Source of the DNA: Aliikangiella sp. G2MR2-5
Lineage (GTDB): Bacteria; Pseudomonadota; Gammaproteobacteria; Enterobacterales; Kangiellaceae
Length of the DNA stretch: 64,000 bases
Reading direction: 5' to 3'
NCBI RefSeq assembly: GCF_015687155.1
Contig: NZ_JADPQF010000001.1
Location: 1,488,001-1,552,000, forward strand
Shown here: positions 7,531 to 17,015 of the stretch, one piece after another
Position numbering within the stretch: position 1 is the first letter of the stretch
Layout of the letters: the number at the start of each line of letters is the position of its first letter
Program-made: the position numbers and the translations under genes
The notes under the pieces: generated by a model
What the model was told of the DNA's origin: nothing
The model's input: the letters and a program-made list of their open reading frames with translations, nothing else
The model's database searches: none

Positions 7531-9432
7531 CTAGCGCAATGATAACTCTTTTAATTGCTCCAACCATTGGTCACTATCAACGCCTTTACTTTCAGCAATA
7601 AAAACAGCATTCGCCAGCAACTCAATTTCAGCATTAAGGTTTCCACGAGCTTTAGATTCATTGGCTTTCCTATAAAAAACTTCTTCTGGTTTAGCCAAAT
7701 ATGTCCCTAGTTTTTCTCCCAGAGTCAAAGCCAGCTCACTCGCCAGAGAATCCATTATTTTAATATCCGTCGGCATATCCGCTGGTAAATAGGGCTGATG
7801 AAAATCTCCCTTTTTAAACTCGTTAATAGACTCACCAGAATACTGCGCCTCTTTAACATAGTTATCCGTCAATAAAATTTTTCCTGAAGAAGGCTCAATG
7901 ATTCTAAAAGCAACTTCTGCGATCGCTTGCTTTCTAATATGTTCTACCGTGAGGATCACTTCATCCATGATCGGATTTTCAATATATTGCTTTGGCGCTT
8001 CACCACGCTTTCTTTTTGACCATTTCTGGTAGGCTTCAGTTAATTGCTTATCAACGCCAATCTGAACTTGTTGCGAACGTTGCCCTTTATTAACTTTGGT
8101 TTCAATAGCCGCCTGCAGTACTTCACCATCTACTTTCAAATTCAAACCCTGATACCCATTCCCGGCCTGACCATTTGTTTCAGCGACAATTAACACTTCA
8201 TTTCCCAGGTTTTCAAATAAGTATTTTTCTAGTTTACTACCTATGCGACGCCCAACAGAAGTCACCACAGGATCCGCGGCCGCAACTTCCTTGAAGCTGT
8301 CAACGGAAAGCTTAGTTAATGCCCGCGCTCTAATTTCTTCTGTTAACTTATTATATTCTGATTGAACGCGCGGATAATTAGGATCAAATGACTGAATCAC
8401 TCTGAGCAAAGCTTGTCTTTTTCCTACGCCGGATTGCTTGTTTTTCGCTCTCGCCATCACCAAGTCCAAAAAACGCTTTTCCTGGATAAAGCCTTTATTA
8501 CTGATCCCGAGTTTTTCCTGAATATCCCGGCCTTTTCTGAAATCATTATAGGCGGCATCCAGCATTTCCTTTTGATAATTTTTAGCTGCCGACCCCGCAA
8601 AGTAGTTAGCTAGAACCTGCATATTGGTTCCCATTGACTTCTTCAGTTGAAGAAATATTGGCTTATCTGCTACCTGCATCAGAGATAGATAAGCCGATTC
8701 GGGTTTACCATTTTCCAGCGCATAACTGAAATCTTTCTGGAACATTCCCGCTTGCGCTTGTGACAACATCGACTCAAATTGAAGGTTCCCTTCATCTAAC
8801 ATCAAGCCAGACTCTGCGGCTTTCATCGCGGTGTTATACAACCCTTTTTGCAAACCGTCACTACCTTCATACTGATAATATTCAATTGCTTTTTGCTTTT
8901 CAGTTTCATAAAGCAATGTCTCAGGCTCTCCTGTACCGGCCAATAATGCAGCCCGCTTTAATGTAAGCACTTTGTCGACCAAAGACACGCCTGGTAATTC
9001 AGACTTATCAATTTCAACTTTAATTTTCTTGTTCAGTTCTGCAATTTTAGCGTCAAGCTTCGAAGCAAGTTTTGTGTAATCGGTTGCCGACCATTGTTGC
9101 ATATCTGCAATCGCTGATTTTGAAGACAATAGTTCACTTCGTGTAATCGGCTGAGCGGACTCATCACGTGATAAAAGTGCTTCAACCTCACCAGAGTGCT
9201 TGGCAGTTAGTAACCCAGCTATCTTTGACTGCAAAGCAATCGCTTCCTTTTTACTACTCCCACCAGATTCTGAAATTAATTTTGTCGCCTTATCATATAA
9301 AGCTGAGAGTGTTCCAGATTGCCTTGCCGAATCAATTTCTGATTGGGTAATAAGCGCTTTATTGCTGCCACCGCAGGCAAGAAAAAACGCCAAAGACGCT
9401 GCAGTCAAAATTTGAAAATGAGTTGTTTTCAT
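7531..9432 (-). CDS. Large exported protein, probable lipoprotein, paired with a Ser/Thr kinase
   Basis: A 633-residue protein with a signal peptide (MKTTHFQILTAASLAFFLACGG). Cys20 follows FFLA, an imperfect lipobox, so lipidation is plausible but not certain. The body is Lys/Ala/Glu-rich and largely helical, with TPR-like stretches around residues 180-350. A mixed alpha/beta stretch follows (about 400-560). The C-terminus is again helical (AEIELLANAVFIAESKG). The start sits 65 bases downstream of the kinase stop, and both lie on the minus strand with a terminator after this gene, so they form a two-gene operon. I do not recognise the family. A role as an envelope target or partner of the kinase is only inferred from context. 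Confidence 0.85.
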   Translation of the reverse strand: MKTTHFQILTAASLAFFLACGGSNKALITQSEIDSARQSGTLSALYDKATKLISESGGSSKKEAIALQSKIAGLLTAKHSGEVEALLSRDESAQPITRSELLSSKSAIADMQQWSATDYTKLASKLDAKIAELNKKIKVEIDKSELPGVSLVDKVLTLKRAALLAGTGEPETLLYETEKQKAIEYYQYEGSDGLQKGLYNTAMKAAESGLMLDEGNLQFESMLSQAQAGMFQKDFSYALENGKPESAYLSLMQVADKPIFLQLKKSMGTNMQVLANYFAGSAAKNYQKEMLDAAYNDFRKGRDIQEKLGISNKGFIQEKRFLDLVMARAKNKQSGVGKRQALLRVIQSFDPNYPRVQSEYNKLTEEIRARALTKLSVDSFKEVAAADPVVTSVGRRIGSKLEKYLFENLGNEVLIVAETNGQAGNGYQGLNLKVDGEVLQAAIETKVNKGQRSQQVQIGVDKQLTEAYQKWSKRKRGEAPKQYIENPIMDEVILTVEHIRKQAIAEVAFRIIEPSSGKILLTDNYVKEAQYSGESINEFKKGDFHQPYLPADMPTDIKIMDSLASELALTLGEKLGTYLAKPEEVFYRKANESKARGNLNAEIELLANAVFIAESKGVDSDQWLEQLKELSLR

Positions 9433-9497
9433 GGAATAAACCTTTACTTAATTATATTTCTTATATGCTAAATATTGGTTCGGCACCAACCAGTCGG

Positions 9498-11960
9498 TTA
9501 AAAAACCTTATCTGAATCATCCTGAGAATCTGTTGTCTGCTCAGATAAAGAATTGCCGTTAACATCTTCTTTTTGCTCAACGCGGTTATCAATAGATTCA
9601 GGTGACTGCTCAATTGAATCATCTGCATTCACAGCATCTAAAGATTCGCTATTTTGTATGCCCGCCGATTCATCGCTTTCTGTGCTCGTTTCCGGTTCAG
9701 GTACAACAATATTATTAATTGCAGCCTCATATGAGCTCAACTGACTATGCTCACTATTTAAAATCCTGAGTTTATTCAACCACAGCAAAGCATCATCTTT
9801 ATTATTTGCTGCAATTTTTTCAGTTAATTCTGCCAGAATTCTCGCTTCTATACGCTCAATCCCATCTTTCGCATCCTGATTTCGATCATCTATTTCAAGC
9901 ACGCTTTTGTATTTGTCCAAGGCATTATTTCCGGCAGGCTCAACTAGCACCATTTGCTCCTCTAAAGTCTTTGCCGATAATAAACGACTATTAATTGACA
10001 TTTGAACCAGAGGATCATTCAAGCGATCATTCCTTGCTTGCTCTTCTTTTCGTTTTTTCTCTGCGATAGCTTCTTTTCTTTGACGTTCCTTTTGCTCTTC
10101 TTTATATTGAGTCTCACTTTGATTAATCAGTTGTCTCAATGCATTTTTCTTCGCTTCATTATCAGAAATGCTTCCGTAGCGCGTTAACATTGTTTTCGCT
10201 TTGGCATAACTGTTTTGTTTTATTGCCTCGGCGATTAAACTTTCAAACTCTTCAGAAACCTTCTCCAATCCTTCAATGGCTTCTCCGTTTTCTGGCTGTA
10301 GTTTAAGAACTTCCTGATAAAAATAGATTGCATTATTTCGTACCGGAGAAGATAACCGCTTTTCTTGCAATGCAAGTGCTGCATCTGTTAACCATTGGTT
10401 AAGCTGTGCTTTTTCTTTGGCTATCTCATCCTGTTGACCTTGATAACTCTGCTTAAGATTTGAAATTTTTTGTTGTGTTGCGCCAAGCAATGGATGGTCA
10501 GGCTTCTCAACTTCTACTAACTTTAGCCAGATTTCGGCTTTTTCAAACTCACTCGCTTCAGCCAAAGTTACTGCTTCACTCAAGCTCACACTAATAATAT
10601 TCTGGTAAACAAGTTCCGCATTTGTATTCGTTTCATCAAGAGTCTTGACAGTTGCAACTAATTTTAATGCCTTTTTAATATCTTCAATTTTTTGAGGCAA
10701 AAACTGAACTAAAGCATCAGCCTCTTGCAGCAAAGTTTCGGGGCTTGGCGGTTCAGATTGAGACGAACTATTGCTACTTTCTACTGGTTTGTTTTCCTGC
10801 TTATTAACCGCGTCATTGTTTGCATCTTTTTGACTATTTCCTAAATCCGGTTTAGCTTCCTGTTGCGAAGTGTCTCCAGTTATCTTCGCAATCAACGGTT
10901 GTGCATATGGCAGCCACTTCTCTTTAGAGAAATAACCTCCGACACCAACAAGAACTAACGTGATGAAAGCAACGTATAGGCCAATACCACTCTTCTTCTC
11001 TGGCTCGTTATAAACCCTTCTTTCTGTATGCAAATCATCAAACTTGGCAATATCTTCATCTGTAATATCATCGTGCGGATTATTGCGAACGACCGTTCTT
11101 GAAGGTTGCCTGGACTTAGACCCCGGAGACTGATTGGTAGCCGTACTCTTTCCCTGTTTACCTGAAGACTTGAACTCATTAATCGCTTTAGCGAGATCGA
11201 TTCCATTTTGAAAGCGCTTTTCAGGATCTTTTGCAAGAAGCAGGTCAATAAGCCACTGGAAATGTTTTAACCTGACAGGTAGTTGTGGAACCGGCTTGGT
11301 AACATGTTTAATGCAGACAGCAACCGAGTCTTCTCCTTTATAGGGCACAGTTTTAGTCAACATTTCATAAAAAATTACGCCAAGGCTATATAAATCACTT
11401 CTCCCGTCGACAGTTTTACCACGACACTGCTCAGGACTCATGTATTCCGGTGTACCAATCAGTTTTCCAGTTTGTGTCATCTGGGTGGACGAGTCTGAGG
11501 CTTTGGCAATGCCAAAGTCAGTCAATAACGGCTCTCCATCTAAATTAAAAAGAATGTTCTCAGACTTTACATCTCGATGGATATACCCTTTCTCATGGGC
11601 AAAATGAAGCGCACTGGCGAGCTTTTCAATAATCGTCAGCGCTTCGCGTGCTTTCATTCCCTCTTCAATACGTTTTCTTAAATCTCCCCCGGGCAGATAT
11701 TCCATTGCCAGATAATAAAAGTTACCGCTCTCCCCGACATCATATACGGTCACTATACTTTTATGGGAAAGTTTGGCTACAATTTTGGCTTCCCGAATAA
11801 AACGCTCGCCAAAAGTGGGATCAGCCGCCAACGCAGGCGACATCACTTTTAATGCAACTTCTCTATCGAATCCTTTCTGGATTGCCAGATAGACTGTCGC
11901 TTGTCCCCCTACTCCCAGAGTTTTTACTATTTTATATCCTGGAATATCAACTGTGCTCAC
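9498..11960 (-). CDS. Membrane-anchored serine/threonine protein kinase with large C-terminal helical domain
   Basis: 820 residues. Residues 9-265 are a complete Hanks-type kinase: glycine-rich loop GVGGQATV (16-23), catalytic Lys38 in VALKVM, Glu57, HRDVKSEN (128-135) with Asp130, and DFG (148-150). GTPEYMSPEQ follows as the P+1/APE segment. A basic/Ser-rich linker leads to one membrane span (about 325-344). The outer part is a long Glu/Lys-rich helical region with TPR-like segments and a charged coiled stretch (KERQRKEAIAEKK). The C-terminal ~70 residues are acidic and disordered. There are no PASTA repeats. The kinase probably reads an envelope signal through the helical domain. Confidence 0.93.
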   Translation of the reverse strand: MSTVDIPGYKIVKTLGVGGQATVYLAIQKGFDREVALKVMSPALAADPTFGERFIREAKIVAKLSHKSIVTVYDVGESGNFYYLAMEYLPGGDLRKRIEEGMKAREALTIIEKLASALHFAHEKGYIHRDVKSENILFNLDGEPLLTDFGIAKASDSSTQMTQTGKLIGTPEYMSPEQCRGKTVDGRSDLYSLGVIFYEMLTKTVPYKGEDSVAVCIKHVTKPVPQLPVRLKHFQWLIDLLLAKDPEKRFQNGIDLAKAINEFKSSGKQGKSTATNQSPGSKSRQPSRTVVRNNPHDDITDEDIAKFDDLHTERRVYNEPEKKSGIGLYVAFITLVLVGVGGYFSKEKWLPYAQPLIAKITGDTSQQEAKPDLGNSQKDANNDAVNKQENKPVESSNSSSQSEPPSPETLLQEADALVQFLPQKIEDIKKALKLVATVKTLDETNTNAELVYQNIISVSLSEAVTLAEASEFEKAEIWLKLVEVEKPDHPLLGATQQKISNLKQSYQGQQDEIAKEKAQLNQWLTDAALALQEKRLSSPVRNNAIYFYQEVLKLQPENGEAIEGLEKVSEEFESLIAEAIKQNSYAKAKTMLTRYGSISDNEAKKNALRQLINQSETQYKEEQKERQRKEAIAEKKRKEEQARNDRLNDPLVQMSINSRLLSAKTLEEQMVLVEPAGNNALDKYKSVLEIDDRNQDAKDGIERIEARILAELTEKIAANNKDDALLWLNKLRILNSEHSQLSSYEAAINNIVVPEPETSTESDESAGIQNSESLDAVNADDSIEQSPESIDNRVEQKEDVNGNSLSEQTTDSQDDSDKVF

Positions 11961-12458
11961 GAAGTCATCCCGTTCATTTGTTGTTAGAATTATTATTTTA
12001 TTTAACTGCTAATCTATATTGTCAAAATGTCTATTTGATAAACAAGATTTTCATTTTAATTATCAGTAAGTTATCACGGCATCTTAACAAATCCCCTAAT
12101 TACTGTGAATAACTATCGGTCTCCTAGCAAAGTTTAGCTTAAAAACATCTCAATAATCCCGCCAAGTTCACAAATAATTGCAGTTAGCTAGTTAATTTTA
12201 GCCTATCCAAACAATCTCTTATCGCAATATCAGTGTCATTTATTGGCGCAGAGCAATAATTCGGTTAAACTAAACTTCAGGATGTTTGAGCGAAACAAGG
12301 CAAATCCAGCAGACTTTAGCGGTTATTAAGCACGGGTCTAACCGGAAATGCCAGGCAACTCATTGATTTATAAATATTGTTAAAGCTTATTATTTAAAGT
12401 TTTGAAGGTATCAAGTCGTTGTAGTATCAAAATGCTAACGAATGCAAGGGAGATTAAG
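11961..12458. other. 498-base intergenic region, kinase promoter side
   Basis: Non-coding, AT-rich region between the divergent kinase and DUF6316 genes. No RNA gene, strong palindrome or repeat was recognised. Promoters for both genes are expected here, but no confident hexamer pair was picked. Confidence 0.5.
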
Positions 12459-12653
12459 ATGCGTACACGAACAGGCGAAGCTGTAAGACCCTGGTTCAGG
12501 ACGAACCGTTATTACCACACTAATGAAGGCTGGTGGTTTCTCACTCGGGAAAAGACCGAAGAAGGTCCTTTCGACTCTCAATCTGAAGCTGAGAACGAGC
12601 TGACTCTATATATTAGAAAAGTTAACCAGGTTGGAAACTATCCCACGAGCTAA
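12459..12653 (+). CDS. DUF6316-like small protein
   Basis: A 64-residue protein beginning MRTRTGEAVRPWFRTNRYY. The ATG at 12459 is preceded by AGGGAG with a 7-base spacer, which decides against the in-frame TTG at 12402. The pattern WFRTNRYYHTNEGWWFLTRE followed by GPFDSQSEAENELTLYI matches small gammaproteobacterial proteins called DUF6316. The fold is probably a small beta sheet with a C-terminal helix. There is no signal peptide. It stands alone. Function unknown. Confidence 0.75.
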   Translation: MRTRTGEAVRPWFRTNRYYHTNEGWWFLTREKTEEGPFDSQSEAENELTLYIRKVNQVGNYPTS

Positions 12654-12961
12654 CGCTTAGCTTTGTAATCACTTTCAAAAACCAGGTCTGTCATGTTTTG
12701 AAAAAGTTGATGTAATAGCACTTTTCTAAAATAGCTTTTAAAGACCGGTCAAAGTGACATCTGCGAGATCTGGATATATTGCGAGGCCTGTTTATAAACG
12801 AGATCAGGATATAAACGAGACTTTAATATCTGTCGCAATCAGCAGCAAGGCTCGCTAATACTATACAGGTTGCTATCAAATATACAGGTTACTATCAAGT
12901 AATATACTCGTTGCTACCAGAAATGAGCATTTGTTGCGCTCTCCGGCTATGCTAAAGCGCC
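12654..12961. repeat. 308-base intergenic region with short tandem repeats
   Basis: An 18-base unit beginning TATACAGGTT is duplicated in tandem at 12863-12880 and 12881-12898 with one mismatch, and a third degenerate copy follows to about 12920. Earlier, GAGATCTGGATATA and GAGATCAGGATATA recur about 35 bases apart. No coding frame or terminator was seen. Confidence 0.6.
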
Positions 12962-13801
12962 CTAAATGATCCGGGTTAATTTATCTATTACCCTTGAAGC
13001 TGCAACCATACCAAAAGTGGCGGTAACAGATACTGCCGCTCCCAGACCGCCACTGCAATCAAGTTTGACACTGCCGTCGACAAACTGCTTCTGTTGACAG
13101 GTCTCACCTTCAGGCGTCGGATAAACGAGTTGCTCTGTAGAATATACACACTCAACCCCAAACTTTCGCTTGGGATTCTTACTGAATTGATGCTTACGTC
13201 TTAATTCACTACGGACTTTCGCGGCCAAGGGATCCTGAATGGTTCGGCTCAGGTCACCGACAGTAATTTTGAGTGGATCGGTCTGTCCCCCTGCTCCACC
13301 GATCGAAATAATCTTTATTTTATTTCTTTTGCAGTAAGCAATTAGGGCTACTTTGGCAGGTACACTGTCGATAGCATCTACAACGAAATCTGGCTTCATG
13401 GAAAGTAATTCCGCCTGATTCTTCTCACTGATAAAATCAGCAACAGGATCAACATCACAGCCTGGATTAATTGCTCGAACCCGCTCAGCCATTGCTTCAA
13501 CCTTAAGCTTTCCAATATTTCCCTGCATGGCATGGATTTGGCGATTGGTATTGGTAACACAGATATCGTCCAGGTCGATCAAGGTTAACTTTCCAATCGA
13601 GGTTCTTGCCAAAGCTTCAACAATCCAGCTCCCAACTCCGCCAATACCAACTACCACAACGTGGCTGTCAGTCAGTTTTTGGATTGCTTTGCTGCCATAC
13701 AGACGACGAGTCCCACCGAAGCGTTCATCTTTTGCAGGGTTTTCAGGGTTAACAGCATTTGTATTACTAGCAAGGACGTCTTGCTCTGACATTTCAGGCA
13801 T
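12962..13801 (-). CDS. tcdA: tRNA threonylcarbamoyladenosine dehydratase
   Basis: An E1/ThiF-like enzyme that converts t6A37 to cyclic t6A in ANN-decoding tRNAs using ATP. The core begins ERFGGTRRLYG; the nucleotide loop is VVVGIGGVGSW, then LTLIDLDDICVTNTNRQIHA with the conserved adenylation Asp and NR, and SIGGAGGQTDPLKI. The frame is open to a GTG at 13879, but a TATACT -10-like hexamer at 13844-13849 would put those codons upstream of the transcript. The ATG at 13801 (MPEMSEQD) or at 13792 (MSEQD) fits family length better. Neither has a strong ribosome binding site. It is transcribed alone, divergently from the acyl-CoA dehydrogenase gene. Confidence 0.93.
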   Translation of the reverse strand: MPEMSEQDVLASNTNAVNPENPAKDERFGGTRRLYGSKAIQKLTDSHVVVVGIGGVGSWIVEALARTSIGKLTLIDLDDICVTNTNRQIHAMQGNIGKLKVEAMAERVRAINPGCDVDPVADFISEKNQAELLSMKPDFVVDAIDSVPAKVALIAYCKRNKIKIISIGGAGGQTDPLKITVGDLSRTIQDPLAAKVRSELRRKHQFSKNPKRKFGVECVYSTEQLVYPTPEGETCQQKQFVDGSVKLDCSGGLGAAVSVTATFGMVAASRVIDKLTRII

Positions 13802-14013
13802 TTGTGTCAAAAATTCCGATCTAAAACCAAATAAAACAGGTGCGGAGTATACCATTGGAAGTAAATATTGGTGAAACACTGGGTTAATGGCAAGACAAAA
13901 GCTTTAATTCCAAAAATTTCTGATTTAACCAGGAGAAATTTAGCTTATGAAACTTGACCCAACTCATCTGACCAGTTAGATTAGAAAAGATAACATTTAC
14001 GGAGCTACTTAAA

Positions 14014-15780
14014 ATGCCAAAATACATTGCACCACTCGAGGATATGCAATTCATTCTGCATGACTGTCTTAATATTTGTGAACATTATCAAAAGCTTGGA
14101 TTCGAAGATGCGGCCGATAAATCGATGGTCAATGCAATACTTGAAGAGTCTGGCAAATTTGCCAGTGAAGTTCTTTCTCCATTGAATTATCCCGGCGACG
14201 AACAGGGTTGCAAACTTGAAAATGGCGCAGTGACCACTCCGACAGGGTTTGCCGAGGCTTATAAGCAATATTGCGAAGCCGGCTGGGGTGCTCTGGCATT
14301 TGACCCGGATTTTGGCGGCCAGGGGCTACCGCACTCTCTTTCTGTAGTCACTGCGGAAATGAACACTTCAGCCAATACCTCCTGGAGTATGTATCCCGGC
14401 CTAACACATGGAGCGATTAATGCGCTCAGTCATCACGGCACTGATGAGCTAAAGCAAAGATACCTTCCCAAGCTTATCTCTGGCGAATGGACCGGTACCA
14501 TGTGTCTGACCGAAGCTCACTGCGGCTCTGACCTCGGTTTGCTGAGAACAAAGGCTATTCCTAAGGAAGATGGCAGTTACGCGATCACTGGTACTAAAAT
14601 TTTTATTTCAGCCGGCGAGCACGACATGTCGGAGAATATTATCCATCTGGTACTTGCTCGCTTGCCGGATGCACCTGAAGGCAGCGCAGGAATATCGTTG
14701 TTTGTCGTTCCCAAAATAATGAATCTTGAAACGGCTGAGGGTAAAACAGACAATCAGGTGACCTGTAGTGCAATCGAGCACAAGATGGGAATAAAAGCCT
14801 CTGCTACCTGCGTAATCAATTTTGAAGACTCCATTGGCTATCTGGTTGGTCCGCCGAACAAGGGACTAGCCTGCATGTTTACCATGATGAATACCGCAAG
14901 ACTGGCCACCAGTGTACAAGGTTATGCTATCGCCGAGCTATCTTTACAGGGCTCGTTGGAGTACGCCAAAGACCGCCTGCAAATGCGTTCGCTCAGTGGA
15001 GTCAAAGCACCGGACAAACCAGCAGATCCAATCATTGTTCACCCCGATGTAAAAAGAATGTTATTTACACAAAAAGCTCTGGTCGAAGGAAATCGAGGAC
15101 TGGCTTATTACACTGCAAGCCTGGTGGACAGTGTGGAAAGTGGCAATGACAATGACGGCCAGGTAGAAGCAAGGCTAGGTCTGCTTACCCCGATCTGTAA
15201 AGCTTTTATGACTGAAACCGGGTTTGAGTGTACTAATCATGGCGTTCAGGTCTTTGGTGGTCACGGGTTCATTTGTGAATCAGAAATGGAACAACAAGTT
15301 CGTGACTGTCGCATCTCTTTGATATACGAAGGTACGAGCGGTATTCAGGCCCTCGACTTTCTTGGCCGAAAAGTTCTGAGAGATAAAGGCGCAGCACTGG
15401 TTAGCTGGGTAAGTGAAATTAAACAACAAGCAGCACTTGTGAATGATGAGTTAAAACCTTATGCCGAAACCTTACTCAGGTACTGTGATGAGTGGCTAGG
15501 ATTAACCCAGCAAATTGGCGCCAAAGCGCAGCAGGATATGGACGAAGTCGGTGCAGCGGCCTTTGATTTTCTAATGTATTCAGGCTATCTGTCAGTGGCT
15601 CATATTTTATTGCAGCAGGCTCAGGTAGTCACCGGTTCAGATAAAAGTGAATCATTTAAAAAGGCTAAACGGCAAACGCTCAAGTTCTATTTTGCTCGTC
15701 TTTTACCACGAATCAAAACACACAAAGCCTCGCTATTGAGTGGTAACGAAACGCTTCAATGTGAAGATTTTGAGCTTTAG
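14014..15780 (+). CDS. Acyl-CoA dehydrogenase, long (DmdC/AcdA-like) type
   Basis: 588 residues, the length of the extended acyl-CoA dehydrogenases that carry an extra C-terminal helical domain. It is an FAD enzyme oxidising acyl-CoA to enoyl-CoA. Features are the N-terminal helical domain, MCLTEAHCGSDLG (flavin-facing TEPxxGSD-type motif), the middle beta domain to about 290, and the C-terminal helices with the catalytic-base candidate Glu439 in IYEGTSGIQ followed by ALDFLGRKVL. That combination is typical of 3-methylmercaptopropionyl-CoA dehydrogenase-like proteins, but the substrate cannot be set. A GGAG lies ten bases before the ATG. Transcribed alone, with a terminator after it. Confidence 0.92.
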   Translation: MPKYIAPLEDMQFILHDCLNICEHYQKLGFEDAADKSMVNAILEESGKFASEVLSPLNYPGDEQGCKLENGAVTTPTGFAEAYKQYCEAGWGALAFDPDFGGQGLPHSLSVVTAEMNTSANTSWSMYPGLTHGAINALSHHGTDELKQRYLPKLISGEWTGTMCLTEAHCGSDLGLLRTKAIPKEDGSYAITGTKIFISAGEHDMSENIIHLVLARLPDAPEGSAGISLFVVPKIMNLETAEGKTDNQVTCSAIEHKMGIKASATCVINFEDSIGYLVGPPNKGLACMFTMMNTARLATSVQGYAIAELSLQGSLEYAKDRLQMRSLSGVKAPDKPADPIIVHPDVKRMLFTQKALVEGNRGLAYYTASLVDSVESGNDNDGQVEARLGLLTPICKAFMTETGFECTNHGVQVFGGHGFICESEMEQQVRDCRISLIYEGTSGIQALDFLGRKVLRDKGAALVSWVSEIKQQAALVNDELKPYAETLLRYCDEWLGLTQQIGAKAQQDMDEVGAAAFDFLMYSGYLSVAHILLQQAQVVTGSDKSESFKKAKRQTLKFYFARLLPRIKTHKASLLSGNETLQCEDFEL

Positions 15781-15819
15781 CTTTTATTTTTTCAGTGGCG
15801 TTTTAAAGACTCGCTATTT

Positions 15820-15844
15820 AAAGGCCCATTTACCGGGCCTTTTA
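15820..15844 (+). terminator. Rho-independent terminator after acyl-CoA dehydrogenase
   Basis: AAAGGCCC, 7-base loop, GGGCCTTTT, 40 bases after the stop. Confidence 0.85.
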
Positions 15845-15990
15845 TCTGCCTTCCGGCACCTTATACATTATTAGCTATCTACAGAGTAGCAGTTAACAAT
15901 AGATGCAAAACCGACAAGCTCTCAGTTCGAATTTTTCCTTGAGTCTTACAAATTAGAGATATCAAACTTTTTCAAGTCGTCAGATAGTGG

Positions 15991-15996
15991 TAAAAT
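15991..15996 (+). promoter_or_regulatory. Probable -10 element before the YebC-family gene
   Basis: GTGG-TAAAAT-CTGCGCAATTTTA, closely matching the purM promoter core (1762) including the GC discriminator, 34 bases before the start codon. Confidence 0.4.
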
Positions 15997-16029
15997 CTGC
16001 GCAATTTTAATCACCACAAGAAATCAAAA

Positions 16030-16746
16030 ATGGGTCGCGCGTTTCAAAACAGAAAAGAATCAATGGCAAAAACCTCGGATCAAAACGCCAAGGTTTACAG
16101 TAAATTCAGTCGCGAGATTTATGTTTGCGCCAAATCCGGCGGTACTGATCCTGACGGCAACCTGGCTCTGCGCTCTCTACTCGACCGAGCAAAACGTAAT
16201 CAGGTACCCGCTCACGTTATCGAAAAAGCACTAAAAAAAGCTGAAGGCGGCGGCGGCGAAGACTTTGCTGTAGCTCGCTATGAAGGATTTGGGCCAGGTA
16301 ACTGTATGGTCATTGTTGACTGCCTGACTGACAACCCTAACCGAACCTTTGGTGATGTTCGTGTTTGCTTTACCAAAACTAAAGCCAAAATCGGTACTCA
16401 GGGTAGCGTTAGCCACATGTTTGACCACAGCGCCATTTTTGTATTCAAGGGCGATGATGAAGAAGCAGCTCTCGATGCACTGATGATGGCCGATGTAGAT
16501 GTGACTGATATTGAATGTGAAGATGGCAAGATTACCGTTTTTGCTCCTCAAACCGAATACTTTAAAGCAAAGCAAGCATTGATGGATGCTTTTGAAGGTG
16601 TTGAATTTGAAGTTGATGAAATTCAATTTGTGCCACAAAACACTGTCGCAATTGCTGATGAAGACAAGGAAATGTTCGACAAGTTTCTGGATATGCTAAA
16701 TGATCTGGATGATGTTCAGAACGTTTACCATAATGCCGAAGCATAA
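16030..16746 (+). CDS. yebC: YebC/PmpR family protein (YeeN-like branch)
   Basis: 238 residues, full length. The sequence is closer to E. coli YeeN than to Yeb[16 protein letters not shown] at the start, [42 protein letters not shown], the DNPNRT segment, [10 protein letters not shown] and a C-terminal [11 protein letters not shown]. The family was long annotated as DNA-binding regulators; more recent work links YebC proteins to rescue of ribosomes stalled at proline stretches. Unlike yebC of many gammaproteobacteria it is not next to ruvC. A strong terminator follows, so it is probably monocistronic. Confidence 0.92.
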   Translation: MGRAFQNRKESMAKTSDQNAKVYSKFSREIYVCAKSGGTDPDGNLALRSLLDRAKRNQVPAHVIEKALKKAEGGGGEDFAVARYEGFGPGNCMVIVDCLTDNPNRTFGDVRVCFTKTKAKIGTQGSVSHMFDHSAIFVFKGDDEEAALDALMMADVDVTDIECEDGKITVFAPQTEYFKAKQALMDAFEGVEFEVDEIQFVPQNTVAIADEDKEMFDKFLDMLNDLDDVQNVYHNAEA

Positions 16747-16780
16747 TCTTAAACCGATTTGAAATTTCTATTTTTATTCA

Positions 16781-16806
16781 ACGCCCTCTCTGGAGGGCGT
16801 TTTTTT
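16781..16806 (+). terminator. Rho-independent terminator after the YebC-family gene
   Basis: ACGCCCTC-TCTG-GAGGGCGT followed by a T-tract of 7. Confidence 0.95.
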
Positions 16807-17015
16807 AGACCACTTAACTCCTCTCCGTCCAGCACCTCTCCGTACAACTCCTTTCAATACCAATTGACATCAAAGCATTTCATTCACAGCTTCATCGCCA
16901 AAAATGATATCTCAATAAAAAATAAGACTGACGTTTGTGTTTGACAAGGTTGTAAGCACTACCTATGTTTTAGATGAAAATAGACAGAACACCATTTTTT
17001 ATAAGGATATTTAAA

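Noticed and set aside
8413..8613. Plus-strand frames inside the exported-protein gene, such as 66 and 71 codons
   Set aside because: They are antisense to a long coherent gene with a signal peptide and operon context.
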